Position numbers and translations under genes: made by a program. A stretch of DNA of 64,000 nucleotides, taken from Leeuwenhoekiella sp044542075. GTDB taxonomy: Bacteria > Bacteroidota > Bacteroidia > Flavobacteriales > Flavobacteriaceae. The stretch is from assembly GCF_044542075.1 (NCBI RefSeq), contig NZ_JBITTU010000009.1, positions 1 through 64,000 on the forward strand, written 5' to 3'. The notes below the pieces were generated by a model. The model was not told the DNA's origin. It did no database searches and saw nothing but the letters and a program-made list of their open reading frames with translations. Of the stretch, positions 8,103 through 16,644 are shown one piece after another. Within the stretch, counting starts at the first letter, position 1. Each line of letters begins with the position of its first letter.

Positions 8103-8716
8103 TTAACGAACCAAACCTTATAAGTATGCTCCCAAACCTACTGAAAACTAATAAAATCATTCTAGCATCCCAATCGCCAAGACGTCAGGAACTACTAAGC
8201 GCTCTTGAGATCGACTTTGAAGTTCGTTTAAAACCGGTTGAAGAAACCTATCCAGAAGGAATGCAACCTTTTGAAATCGCAGAATTTATTGCACAGAAGA
8301 AAGCTGCAGCCTTTTCTCAAGACTTAAAGGAAAACGAAATACTCATCACAGGCGATACACTTGTTTTTAAAGATAATCAAGCTCTGGGTAAACCTAAAGA
8401 TGCACAACAAGCAACTCAGATGCTTCAGTTATTAAATGGTACAAGTCATCAGGTTATTTCTTCAGTCTGTGTGACTACAGTTAAACAACAATTAACCACA
8501 CATGACACTGCTACAGTACACTTTATAAAGCTTTCAGAAGAAGAAATTGAGCATTACATTAAAATCTATAGACCTTTTGACAAAGCAGGTGCATACGGCA
8601 TTCAGGAATGGATAGGTCACATCGCATTAGAAAAATTAGAAGGATCCTATAATACGGTTATGGGACTACCTACTCAAAAATTATACACACTACTGAAACA
8701 AGTTTTAGAGCACTAA
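8099..8716 (+). CDS. maf: Maf-like nucleoside triphosphate pyrophosphatase
   Basis: A 205-residue Maf/HAM1-fold enzyme that hydrolyses non-canonical or excess nucleoside triphosphates to monophosphate and diphosphate. The nucleotide-binding motif LASQSPRRQELL is at residues 22-33, ITGDTLVF and LGKPKDA follow, and the KAGAYGIQEWIG segment near the end is characteristic of the dTTP/UTP-type subfamily. Length is normal (about 190-205). The first ten to sixteen residues are extra compared with most members, so translation might start at the internal ATG at 8126. The four-base overlap with the UbiA stop favours 8099 and suggests coupling. Confidence 0.9.
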   Translation: MINEPNLISMLPNLLKTNKIILASQSPRRQELLSALEIDFEVRLKPVEETYPEGMQPFEIAEFIAQKKAAAFSQDLKENEILITGDTLVFKDNQALGKPKDAQQATQMLQLLNGTSHQVISSVCVTTVKQQLTTHDTATVHFIKLSEEEIEHYIKIYRPFDKAGAYGIQEWIGHIALEKLEGSYNTVMGLPTQKLYTLLKQVLEH

Positions 8717-8823
8717 ATTTATTCTTAAATAATGATTATTTTAACTATCAAAAAATGCTCTTTTTAGATGTTTTAGTTTTGTTAAAGAAACCGTAAAGGA
8801 ATCTTCTTAGATGCCGTTTTACC

Positions 8824-8831
8824 TATCTTTG
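8824..8831 (+). promoter_or_regulatory. Candidate -7 box before the PIG-L operon
   Basis: TATCTTTG matches TAnnTTTG exactly and lies 34 bases before the ATG at 8866. The -33 element is weak. Confidence 0.5.
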
Positions 8832-8865
8832 AAACTACCTGTTCTAACATTAAAATACTTATTAC

Positions 8866-11373
8866 ATGCGCTTTTTAATCGCTCTTCTTTGCTGCGTTAC
8901 GTTACAAATGCAGGCTCAAAAACCAAAAAAGCCATCCTCTTCAGAAATTTATGAGCAACTTGAAGGCCTAAACTTTTTAGGTACAGCGCTCTATTTTGCA
9001 GCGCATCCAGATGATGAGAATACTGCAATGATTTCTTATCTCGCTAATACCGTACACGCCCGTACCGGATACCTCGCTTTAACACGAGGTGATGGCGGCC
9101 AAAACTTAATAGGCCCAGAAATTAGAGAACTACTGGGCGTTATACGCACTCAAGAATTATTAGCTGCTCGTAGTACAGACGGAGGAGAACAACGTTTTAC
9201 CCGCGCTAATGATTTTGGTTATTCAAAAAATCCCGAAGAAACCTTAGCCATTTGGGAGCGCGATCAGGTTCTTAGTGATGTAGTATGGGCCATTCGTAAT
9301 TTTAAACCAGATGTCATCATTAATCGCTTTGATCACAGATCTCCAGGCACAACACACGGGCATCATACAACATCTGCAATGCTGAGTGTACAGGCTTTTG
9401 ACCTTGTAAATGACCCAGAGGTTTTTCCAAAACAATTAGAACTTACAGAAACTTGGCAACCCAAGCGTTTATTTTTTAATACCTCCTATTGGTTTTATGG
9501 TGGGCAGGAAGCTTTTGACAATGCAGATAAAAGCAATCTTGTTAAAGTTGATGTTGGCAGCTACTACCCAAGCTTTGGTTTAAGTAATACCGAAATTTCT
9601 GCGTCAAGTCGTAGTCAGCATAAATCTCAGGGTTTTGGTAATACAGGTTCTCGTGGAGATCAAATAGAATATTTAGAACTTTTGAAAGGAGACTACCCAC
9701 AAAATGGAAATCTTTTTGAAGGTATAGACACTTCTTGGAATCGTGTAAAAGGAGGAGCTGCTATTGGAAAAATTCTTGAAGCGGTTGAAAAAAATTACGA
9801 TTTTAAAAACCCAGCAGCGAGTTTACCTCAGCTTCTAGAAGCGTATGAACTGATTAAAAAACTCAAAGATGCACATTGGCGCGATTTAAAAATCACTCAA
9901 ATTACTGCTCTAATTAAGGCCTGCGCAGGATTGTATCTGGAAGCTACAACCGGTCAGCAAACGGCTGTCGCAAATGAAACGATTGCTGTGAATTTTGAAG
10001 CCATCAATCGTAGTGATTTCCCAATAACGTTAGAAAATATTGTTTTAGAACCTTCCGGCGAAAAATACGATGTAGCCGAGCCACTTAGATCGCTAAACTT
10101 CAATAAACGTTATAATATGCAGCAAAAATTCAATACAGGTGCTGCCGATCTTACCACTGCCTACTGGCTGAAAGAAGAGGGTTCTGTGGGGATATATAAA
10201 GTAACCGATCAACGATTGATCGGTTTACCGGAAACACCAAAAGCGTTTAAAGCTGTTTTTAATCTTAAAATGGGCGGAGTTACCATTCCGGTTACAACAG
10301 ATTTGGTTTACAAATACAACGACCGCGTTGACGGCGAAGTTTATGAACCTTTTGAGATAGTCCCAAAAGCTTCGGTAGCCGTGAAGGATCCCGTTATCAT
10401 TTTCGCGAATGCGGAACCCAAAAAAATCACAGCTGAAGTTACCGCCTACACTTCAAATCTATCAGGCACCGTTGGTTTAAACGTTCCGTCGGGCTGGACT
10501 GTAAGCGCTCCGCAAAAGCTTGCTATTGCTCAAAAAGGAGAAACAAAAAGTTATGCTTTTACCGTTACTCCTCCCAAGAATGCGAGTGAAGGAATTCTAC
10601 AACCTCAACTTCAATTAAATGATAAAACGCTAACTACTAAAATCACTAAAATTGATTATGAGCACATACCCCTACAAACGCTCGTACTCCCATCTACTAA
10701 TAAGTTGGTACGTCTTGATATCGCAAAAAAAGGAAACTATATTGGCTACATAGCCGGTGCCGGTGATGCCATCCCTGAAAGTCTGGAGCAAATAGGATAT
10801 CAAGTTGCTCAACTTAATATTAATGATGTTACAGCAGAATCTTTGAAGCAATTTGATGCGGTAGTTATGGGTATTAGAGCTTATAATATTTTAGACGAAC
10901 TCAAATACAAACAACCCCTATTGCTAGATTATGTAAATAATGGGGGTACGATGGTGGTACAATATAATACCGCCCGGGGTTTCAACTTTCCTAATCTCGG
11001 GCCATATCCACTAGAGTTGAGTAGCAATCGAGTTACCGATGAGTTTGCTAAAGTGACAATAATTGATCCTTCAGCAGAGATTTTAAATGTTCCTAACAAA
11101 ATAACAGCTAAAGACTTTGAAGGTTGGGTACAGGAACGTGGTTTATACTTTCCTGTAAATTGGGATGAAGCATATAAACCCTTAATTTCTATGCACGACA
11201 AAGACGAGAACCCAAACGAAGGTAGCTTGCTTGTGGCAAAATATGGTAAAGGTCATTATATTTATACCGGTCTCAGTTTTTTTAGAGAACTCCCCGCAGG
11301 AGTTTCTGGAGCATACCGTCTATTTACAAATATGCTTTCAATAGGAAAAAACGACCAAAAAATTAAACAATGA
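8866..11373 (+). CDS. Secreted PIG-L (LmbE) family deacetylase
   Basis: An 835-residue exported protein. A signal peptide (MRFLIALLCCVTLQMQAQ) precedes a PIG-L domain with the zinc-binding motif AHPDDE at residues 46-51 and a second metal/catalytic histidine region THGHHTTS near 165. The family removes acetyl groups from N-acetylglucosamine-containing substrates. The C-terminal two thirds hold beta-sandwich domains (about 370-600, with an NPCBM/NEW3-like segment around GTVGLNVPSGWTVS) and a glutamine-amidotransferase-like region (about 610-830: DAVVMGIRAYN, GHYIYTGLSFFREL). It heads a tightly packed set with a 36-residue membrane peptide, a sodium:solute symporter and a Gfo/Idh/MocA oxidoreductase, suggesting uptake and processing of an amino sugar or glycoside. 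The exact substrate is unknown. Confidence 0.9.
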   Translation: MRFLIALLCCVTLQMQAQKPKKPSSSEIYEQLEGLNFLGTALYFAAHPDDENTAMISYLANTVHARTGYLALTRGDGGQNLIGPEIRELLGVIRTQELLAARSTDGGEQRFTRANDFGYSKNPEETLAIWERDQVLSDVVWAIRNFKPDVIINRFDHRSPGTTHGHHTTSAMLSVQAFDLVNDPEVFPKQLELTETWQPKRLFFNTSYWFYGGQEAFDNADKSNLVKVDVGSYYPSFGLSNTEISASSRSQHKSQGFGNTGSRGDQIEYLELLKGDYPQNGNLFEGIDTSWNRVKGGAAIGKILEAVEKNYDFKNPAASLPQLLEAYELIKKLKDAHWRDLKITQITALIKACAGLYLEATTGQQTAVANETIAVNFEAINRSDFPITLENIVLEPSGEKYDVAEPLRSLNFNKRYNMQQKFNTGAADLTTAYWLKEEGSVGIYKVTDQRLIGLPETPKAFKAVFNLKMGGVTIPVTTDLVYKYNDRVDGEVYEPFEIVPKASVAVKDPVIIFANAEPKKITAEVTAYTSNLSGTVGLNVPSGWTVSAPQKLAIAQKGETKSYAFTVTPPKNASEGILQPQLQLNDKTLTTKITKIDYEHIPLQTLVLPSTNKLVRLDIAKKGNYIGYIAGAGDAIPESLEQIGYQVAQLNINDVTAESLKQFDAVVMGIRAYNILDELKYKQPLLLDYVNNGGTMVVQYNTARGFNFPNLGPYPLELSSNRVTDEFAKVTIIDPSAEILNVPNKITAKDFEGWVQERGLYFPVNWDEAYKPLISMHDKDENPNEGSLLVAKYGKGHYIYTGLSFFRELPAGVSGAYRLFTNMLSIGKNDQKIKQ

Positions 11374-11480
11374 TGCAACCTAAAAAAGAAGGATGGTCTA
11401 AATACTATACACTAGTACTTATACTCAATGCCGTGTATATCATTTTGTTTTTTTTATTAATGAATTATTATACGGCTTAG
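11370..11480 (+). CDS. 36-residue single-pass membrane peptide upstream of the symporter
   Basis: A short frame, MMQPKKEGWSKYYTLVLILN and on, encodes 36 residues: a basic N-terminus (KKEGWSKYY) and one hydrophobic helix (about 13-31), ending MNYYTA. The first ATG overlaps the PIG-L stop in ATGATGA, and the second ATG (11373) is an equally good start. The stop TAG at 11478-11480 lies one base before the symporter ATG. This double coupling and the clean positive-inside helix argue for a translated gene rather than chance. It may be a small partner of the symporter, as small subunits accompany some sodium-coupled carriers; that is inference. Confidence 0.7.
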   Translation: MMQPKKEGWSKYYTLVLILNAVYIILFFLLMNYYTA

Positions 11481-11481
11481 T

Positions 11482-13212
11482 ATGCAAACTATAGATTGGA
11501 TTGTACTGGTTGCGACGCTTGCTTTTATTGTTATATATGGTGTTTACAAAACACGGGGACGCACTAATGTGCAAGATTATATACGTGGCGGTAACGAGTC
11601 TAAATGGTGGACGGTAGGGCTGTCCGTTATGGCGACACAAGCCAGTGCGATTACCTTTTTATCAACTCCGGGCCAGGCTTACAATGATGGTTTAGGCTTT
11701 GTTCAATTCTATTTTGGGTTACCTATCGCAATGATTGTAATCTGTATATTCTTTATTCCTATTTATTATAAGCTCAATGTTTATACTGCTTATGAGTATT
11801 TAGAAAGCAGATTTGACCAGCGTACACGCTCTCTAGCATCAGGTTTATTTTTATTATCTCGCGGACTAGCCGCAGGTATTACCATATTTGCTCCCTCTAT
11901 TATTTTATCTGCTGTTTTAGGATGGGACTTAAATACACTCAATATCATAATAGGACTTCTTGTAGTAGTGTACACAATTTCAGGAGGAACAAAGGCTGTT
12001 ACTGTTACACAAAAACAACAAATGGGCGTGATTTTCTTGGGTATGTTTGTTGCTTTCTTTTTAATTATAAGCTACTTGCCACAAGATATCAGCTTTAATA
12101 ACGCTTTAGAAATTGCAGGAGCAAGTGGTAAGCTTGATGTTCTTGATTTCTCATTTGATTTTAACAATCGTTATACTTTCTGGAGCGGTATCTTAGGAGG
12201 TACATTTTTGATGCTTTCTTATTTTGGGACAGATCAGAGCCAGGTGCAGCGCTATTTAAGTGGTAAATCTGTTCGGGAAATGCAACTTGGGATGATCTTT
12301 AATGGTCTATTAAAAGTACCTATGCAATTCTTTATTTTGCTTGTAGGGGTTATGGTTTTTGTTTTTTATCAATTTAATCCTACGCCTCTAAATTTTAATC
12401 CCGCTGCAACAAATGCAGTCGTAGGCACACCTTTTGAAAAAGAATACAATGCACTTCAGAACAAATTAAATGAGCTTCGGTCAGATAAATCTGAACTCAG
12501 TTATTTAGTTGCAGAAAATGCTTCAAAGCAAATCACAGCAGCAAATGGTGAGCAAATTACCACAGCTCTAGCCTTGGCAAATCTTAATAAAGAGGAAAAA
12601 ACACTACGAGAAAAAGCCCGTATGGTCATAAATCAGGCAGATCAAAATGTAGAAGTTAATGACAAAGATTATGTCTTTATTCATTTTATACTTAATAATT
12701 TACCCCGAGGTCTTATAGGACTTCTACTTGCTGTAATTCTATCTGCAGCGATGTCATCTACTGCATCAGAACTTAATGCCCTCGCAGCAACGACCACGGT
12801 AGATTTTTACAGACGTAATCTAGATGAAGAAAAAGAAGAATCTCACTTTGTTGATGCTACAAAGTGGTTTACACTCAGTTGGGGAATTCTTGCAATTTTA
12901 ATCGCATGTACGGCCAATCTTTTTGACAATTTAATACAGTTAGTAAATATAATTGGCTCCATATTTTACGGTACGATTCTAGGTATATTTATGTCGGCCT
13001 TCTTTATTAAAAAAATTCAGTCTAAAGCTGTTTTTATCGCTGCGATACTTACTCAACTTATTGTCATCATATTATTCAGTTTAGATAAATTAGAATACAT
13101 ACAATTACCGTATTTATGGCTCAACTTTATAGGTTGTGCTTTAGTCATTTTAATTGGGCTGACTTTACAAACTACTTTGAAAGACAGTCCTAAAACAGAG
13201 CTATTAGAGTAA
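11482..13212 (+). CDS. Sodium:solute symporter (SSS family)
   Basis: A 576-residue transporter with about 13-14 hydrophobic helices and the SSS family core: SVMATQASAITFLSTPG near residue 50, an SGGTKAVTVTQKQQ segment near 165-178 and SAAMSSTASELNALA near 415-430 (usual sodium-binding helix region). It is expected to bring a sugar or related solute into the cell with sodium. A hydrophilic insert of about 70 residues (about 315-390, KEYNALQNKLNELRSDKSEL) separates two late helices and looks coiled-coil-like; similar inserts occur in Bacteroidota members. The stop overlaps the next start (TAATG), placing it in one operon with the deacetylase and the oxidoreductase. Confidence 0.92.
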   Translation: MQTIDWIVLVATLAFIVIYGVYKTRGRTNVQDYIRGGNESKWWTVGLSVMATQASAITFLSTPGQAYNDGLGFVQFYFGLPIAMIVICIFFIPIYYKLNVYTAYEYLESRFDQRTRSLASGLFLLSRGLAAGITIFAPSIILSAVLGWDLNTLNIIIGLLVVVYTISGGTKAVTVTQKQQMGVIFLGMFVAFFLIISYLPQDISFNNALEIAGASGKLDVLDFSFDFNNRYTFWSGILGGTFLMLSYFGTDQSQVQRYLSGKSVREMQLGMIFNGLLKVPMQFFILLVGVMVFVFYQFNPTPLNFNPAATNAVVGTPFEKEYNALQNKLNELRSDKSELSYLVAENASKQITAANGEQITTALALANLNKEEKTLREKARMVINQADQNVEVNDKDYVFIHFILNNLPRGLIGLLLAVILSAAMSSTASELNALAATTTVDFYRRNLDEEKEESHFVDATKWFTLSWGILAILIACTANLFDNLIQLVNIIGSIFYGTILGIFMSAFFIKKIQSKAVFIAAILTQLIVIILFSLDKLEYIQLPYLWLNFIGCALVILIGLTLQTTLKDSPKTELLE

Positions 13213-14183
13213 TGAAAACAATACATTGGGGAATTTTGGGACTTGGTAAAATCGCAAATAGTTTTGCTACAGATATGCAACACGTAAATGATTCTGTTGT
13301 TTATGCAGTAGCGTCACGATCTCAAGAAAAAGCAGATCAATTTAAAGCTAAATACAAAGCAACAAAATGTTACAATAGCTATGAGCAGCTCGCAAAAGAT
13401 CCTGATGTTGATGCGATATATATAGCTACACCTCACGTGCGTCATTATAAAGATACGCTGCTTTGCCTTTCTCACGGAAAAGCGGTGCTCTGTGAAAAAC
13501 CTTTTGCTATGAATTTGCATCAGGTTGAAGAAATGATTTCTGTAGCTAGAGCTAATAATGTTTTGTTGATGGAAGCATTATGGACTCGTATGATGCCACA
13601 TTTTAAATTTGTAAAGGATGAGTTAGAATCCGGAAAATTTGGAACGGTAAAAACACTTAATGCTGATTTTTCATTTAAAGCTGCGGTCGATCTACAAGGC
13701 AGATTGTACAATAAAGAGCTTGGAGGAGGCTCCCTACTAGATATAGGTATTTACCCTGTTTTTTGTGCGCTCGCCCTATTAGGAACTCCTGACGTAATTA
13801 CTGCTAAAGCTAAAATAGGAAAAACTGAAGTTGATGAAGAAATTGAAATAACCTTTAATTACAATTCAGAAACACAAGCTTTTCTATCTTCTAGTATTTT
13901 AAAGGATACACCAACCACAGCTACACTGGTATGTGATAATGGCATGATATACTTACATAGTAAATTTCACCATACAGATAAGGTTACTACGATTTTAAAT
14001 GGCGTAAAAGTCGAACACAATTTTAGATATACCGCCAAAGGATATCATTTTGAAATTATACATTTTGCAGAACTTCTGAGAGCGCACAAAATAGAGAGCC
14101 CGCTTATGTCTTTTGATTTTAGCAAAACACTCATTAATACCTTAGATGAGATTAGAGAATTAGTAGGATTACACTACACATAA
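13212..14183 (+). CDS. Gfo/Idh/MocA family oxidoreductase
   Basis: A 323-residue NAD(P)-dependent oxidoreductase. The Rossmann motif GILGLGKIANSFA lies at residues 7-19 and the family signature CEKPFAMN at about 95-102, with K97 as the likely catalytic lysine, followed by the C-terminal beta-sheet domain (GGGSLLDIGIYP near 174-185). Members act on sugars, inositols or dihydrodiols. Its start shares a base with the symporter stop, so it probably oxidises the imported compound or one derived from the deacetylase. The family is too broad to name a substrate. A strong terminator follows. Confidence 0.9.
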   Translation: MKTIHWGILGLGKIANSFATDMQHVNDSVVYAVASRSQEKADQFKAKYKATKCYNSYEQLAKDPDVDAIYIATPHVRHYKDTLLCLSHGKAVLCEKPFAMNLHQVEEMISVARANNVLLMEALWTRMMPHFKFVKDELESGKFGTVKTLNADFSFKAAVDLQGRLYNKELGGGSLLDIGIYPVFCALALLGTPDVITAKAKIGKTEVDEEIEITFNYNSETQAFLSSSILKDTPTTATLVCDNGMIYLHSKFHHTDKVTTILNGVKVEHNFRYTAKGYHFEIIHFAELLRAHKIESPLMSFDFSKTLINTLDEIRELVGLHYT

Positions 14184-14186
14184 AAA

Positions 14187-14215
14187 AAGCCGTAAATCAT
14201 CAGATTTACGGCTTT
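14187..14215. terminator. Bidirectional terminator between the oxidoreductase and DUF2911 genes
   Basis: AAAGCCGTAAATC pairs with GATTTACGGCTTT around ATCA. A-rich and T-rich flanks on both sides suit the convergent genes ending at 14183 and 14236. Confidence 0.85.
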
Positions 14216-14235
14216 AACTAATCATAAATTTTTAA

Positions 14236-15075
14236 TTACATTGCTCCCCACTCTTTTAAAGAGTCGGTATTCATTTTAATGTAATCTCCATTACCAGCTT
14301 CTTTCGCTCCTGCCAATGATTTTTTAGCCGCTTCTATTGCCGCTTTCTTATCACCTGCTTTAGCTAAAATTAAAGACTGCTGACGTAATTCCCAGAAACG
14401 TGGCGTTTCTTTCATACTCATAGCCATATTCATCCATGTTTTTGCTTTCTCTATATCTTTTCCGCTATTTAGGTAATATACTGCTGCATTAAAATAATCT
14501 CCGGCAGCTGGTCCTGATAATGCCTGGTCAATGCTAGTCATTACTTCCTGATCTGTCATAACACTAAACTTTACAGGTACAACTGTATCATCCCATAAAA
14601 TATTTAAAACTGCACTGTCTGCCATTACATCGTCTATTAAAATTGTAAATGTTTCCATAGACATAGGCATTTGTACAGGCTCCACCATTGTGCGTAAAGC
14701 GATTTTACTATCTTCAAATTCTGTAATTAAAGGGTTTGAATCATCTGTATAGAAAATAACCTCCCACATATCTGCTCCAGGAATCGTATAAATGCTGTAA
14801 GTGCCTTTAGAAAGTTCTTTATCAGCAATTATTATAGATTTATCAATTGTAAATTTTGTAGTCGCATTAGCGCCTGTTCTCCAGATTTTTCCATAGGGTA
14901 CTAAATTTCCAAAAACTTCACGACCACGCATATTAGGGCGCGAGTAATCTAAGGTAACGGTTGTAAGACCTACCACTTGTTCCATTTTTGTATGAGAGCT
15001 AGCAGAAGGAGTTTGTATTTGAGCCTGAGTAGTAAGACCCAAAGCAATAAAACATACGAGCATAATTTTTTTCAT
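14236..15075 (-). CDS. DUF2911 domain-containing exported protein
   Basis: A 279-residue exported protein. I place the start at the ATG at 15075 because it gives a clean signal peptide (MKKIMLVCFIALGLTTQAQ); the longer frame from 15111 would add 12 residues ahead of it. DUF2911 covers about residues 25-170, with the family hallmarks TVTLDYSRPNMRGREVFG and PYGKIWRTGANATT. The rest holds helical TPR-like repeats (FNAAVYYLNSGKDIEKAKTW, then KAGDKKAAIEAAKKSL). The family is confined mainly to Bacteroidota and its function is unknown. It stands alone on the minus strand with 250 bases of upstream intergenic sequence. Confidence 0.88.
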   Translation of the reverse strand: MKKIMLVCFIALGLTTQAQIQTPSASSHTKMEQVVGLTTVTLDYSRPNMRGREVFGNLVPYGKIWRTGANATTKFTIDKSIIIADKELSKGTYSIYTIPGADMWEVIFYTDDSNPLITEFEDSKIALRTMVEPVQMPMSMETFTILIDDVMADSAVLNILWDDTVVPVKFSVMTDQEVMTSIDQALSGPAAGDYFNAAVYYLNSGKDIEKAKTWMNMAMSMKETPRFWELRQQSLILAKAGDKKAAIEAAKKSLAGAKEAGNGDYIKMNTDSLKEWGAM

Positions 15076-15378
15076 CTGGTAAAATTTAAGTTTTAGAATT
15101 CTGTTAATCAATGTTTTGACATATTGTTACGAGCAGTACAATATAATTTATACAGCTGTCTTATATGTTAACAAATTACTAATTAAACAAATCAATTATG
15201 TACAAAACAATACATATCTCCGCTATAAAATTTTCAAAATTCTCTGTATAATCTGAACTAACCAAAAATTAGATTTTAGTTTTGTTTAACTTAAATCGCT
15301 TTAACTTAAACAATAATGCCCCTATCTTTACAAAATTCAGAATAGAAGACTTCGGTAAATGCTTTTTTGAAACTACTT

Positions 15379-15891
15379 ATGAAAATTTACAATCTACACA
15401 GCATTCAAAAACTACCCATTTCACTTGATGAGGCGTGGGATTTTTTAACTAATCCTAGAAATTTAGAGATGCTCACGCCGTCAGATATGAATTTTAAAGT
15501 CTTTGCAGGTGCAGACCGTCCTATGTATGCCGGGCAATTACTTCAATATACTGTAACGCCGCTACCTGGTTTTAATACAAAGTGGGTTTCAGAAATAACA
15601 GCCTTAAAAGAAAAAGAATACTTCATAGACGAGCAACGTTTTGGTCCATACGCATTTTGGCATCATAAACATTTTATTAAAGAAATACCTGGTGGTGTAT
15701 CTATGGAAGATAGTGTAGATTATAAATTACCACTTGGGATTTTAGGAAGAGTAGCACATCCTATTTTGGTCAAATCAAAACTAGATTCCATATTTGAATA
15801 CAGACAAGAACAATTATTGAAGATGTTTGGGCCCTATGTAGCGCCTAAAAAAGAAGATAAAAGTATTAGCAAACACGACATTTTAAATTAA
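15379..15891 (+). CDS. SRPBCC family (cell-division-inhibitor-like) protein
   Basis: A 170-residue START/Bet v1-fold protein (SRPBCC superfamily), which normally binds a hydrophobic ligand in a deep cavity. Recognisable parts are PISLDEAWDFLTNPRNLEMLTP at the N-terminus, and FIDEQRFGPYAFWHHKHF and VDYKLPLG in the central strands. I choose ATG 15379 over the TTG at 15367 as the start. A TATCTTTA box at 15323-15330 is a possible promoter. It is three bases from the SDR gene and in an operon with it and a photolyase, an arrangement common in Flavobacteriaceae. A role connected to light or redox stress is therefore possible but unproven. Confidence 0.85.
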   Translation: MKIYNLHSIQKLPISLDEAWDFLTNPRNLEMLTPSDMNFKVFAGADRPMYAGQLLQYTVTPLPGFNTKWVSEITALKEKEYFIDEQRFGPYAFWHHKHFIKEIPGGVSMEDSVDYKLPLGILGRVAHPILVKSKLDSIFEYRQEQLLKMFGPYVAPKKEDKSISKHDILN

Positions 15892-15894
15892 GTT

Positions 15895-16593
15895 ATGAAA
15901 AAAAATATATTACTTATAGGAGGTTCTCACGGTATAGGAAAAGCAATTGTTCAACTCATACACGATGATTACAATGTGTTTATTGCTTCTCGTACAAGTG
16001 AAGATTTAGATTTTTTGAATGCAACACATATAGAATATGACGTTGAAAGTGGCACACTAGATACTTCAAATCTACCAGAACAGCTTGATGGTTTTGTATA
16101 TTGTCCTGGTAGTATAAACTTGAAACCATTTAAAATGTTAACCGAAGATACCTTTAGAGATGATATGAATCTTAATTTTTTCGGACTTATAAAATCTCTA
16201 AAAGCTGTTACAGATCGACTTAAAAAATCAGAACAGGCAAGTCTCGTATTTTTTAGCACTGTAGCTGTAAAAGTTGGTATGCCGTTTCACACAAGCGTTG
16301 CCGCTGCAAAAGGAGCAATTGAAGGTTTTGCAAAAGCACTAGCTGCAGAATATGCACCTTCATTTAGAGTGAATGTTATTGCACCTTCATTGACAGATAC
16401 TCCGCTTGCAGAAAAACTTCTCGCAAATAACAAAAAACGAGAAATGATGGATGCACGTCACCCACTAAAGCGTGTAGGTACGGCAGACGATATCGCAAAA
16501 GTTGCTGCGTTCTTGTTGAGTGAAGATAGCACTTGGGTTACTGGTCAAATTTTAGGAATAGATGGTGGTATATCTACTTTAAATGTGAATTGA
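15895..16593 (+). CDS. SDR family protein lacking the usual catalytic tyrosine
   Basis: A 232-residue short-chain dehydrogenase/reductase fold. The cofactor loop GGSHGIGKAI is at residues 8-17, CPGSIN replaces the usual NAG segment, and the active-site serine is in FFSTVA. At the YxxxK position the sequence reads HTSVAAAKGA, so the lysine is kept but tyrosine is replaced by valine. RVNVIAPSLTDTP and VTGQILGIDGG complete the fold. Loss of tyrosine suggests altered or absent dehydrogenase activity; I recall the same pattern in related flavobacterial proteins, so it may be a feature of the subfamily. It lies between the SRPBCC and photolyase genes. Confidence 0.85.
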   Translation: MKKNILLIGGSHGIGKAIVQLIHDDYNVFIASRTSEDLDFLNATHIEYDVESGTLDTSNLPEQLDGFVYCPGSINLKPFKMLTEDTFRDDMNLNFFGLIKSLKAVTDRLKKSEQASLVFFSTVAVKVGMPFHTSVAAAKGAIEGFAKALAAEYAPSFRVNVIAPSLTDTPLAEKLLANNKKREMMDARHPLKRVGTADDIAKVAAFLLSEDSTWVTGQILGIDGGISTLNVN

Positions 16594-16644
16594 ATGAGTT
16601 CCTAAAACCTAATTAACAACCTTACTAACCAACCCGATAATTAA

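Noticed and set aside
15367..15891. SRPBCC start at TTG 15367
   Set aside because: ATG 15379 is four codons downstream, keeps the whole domain and is a better start codon.
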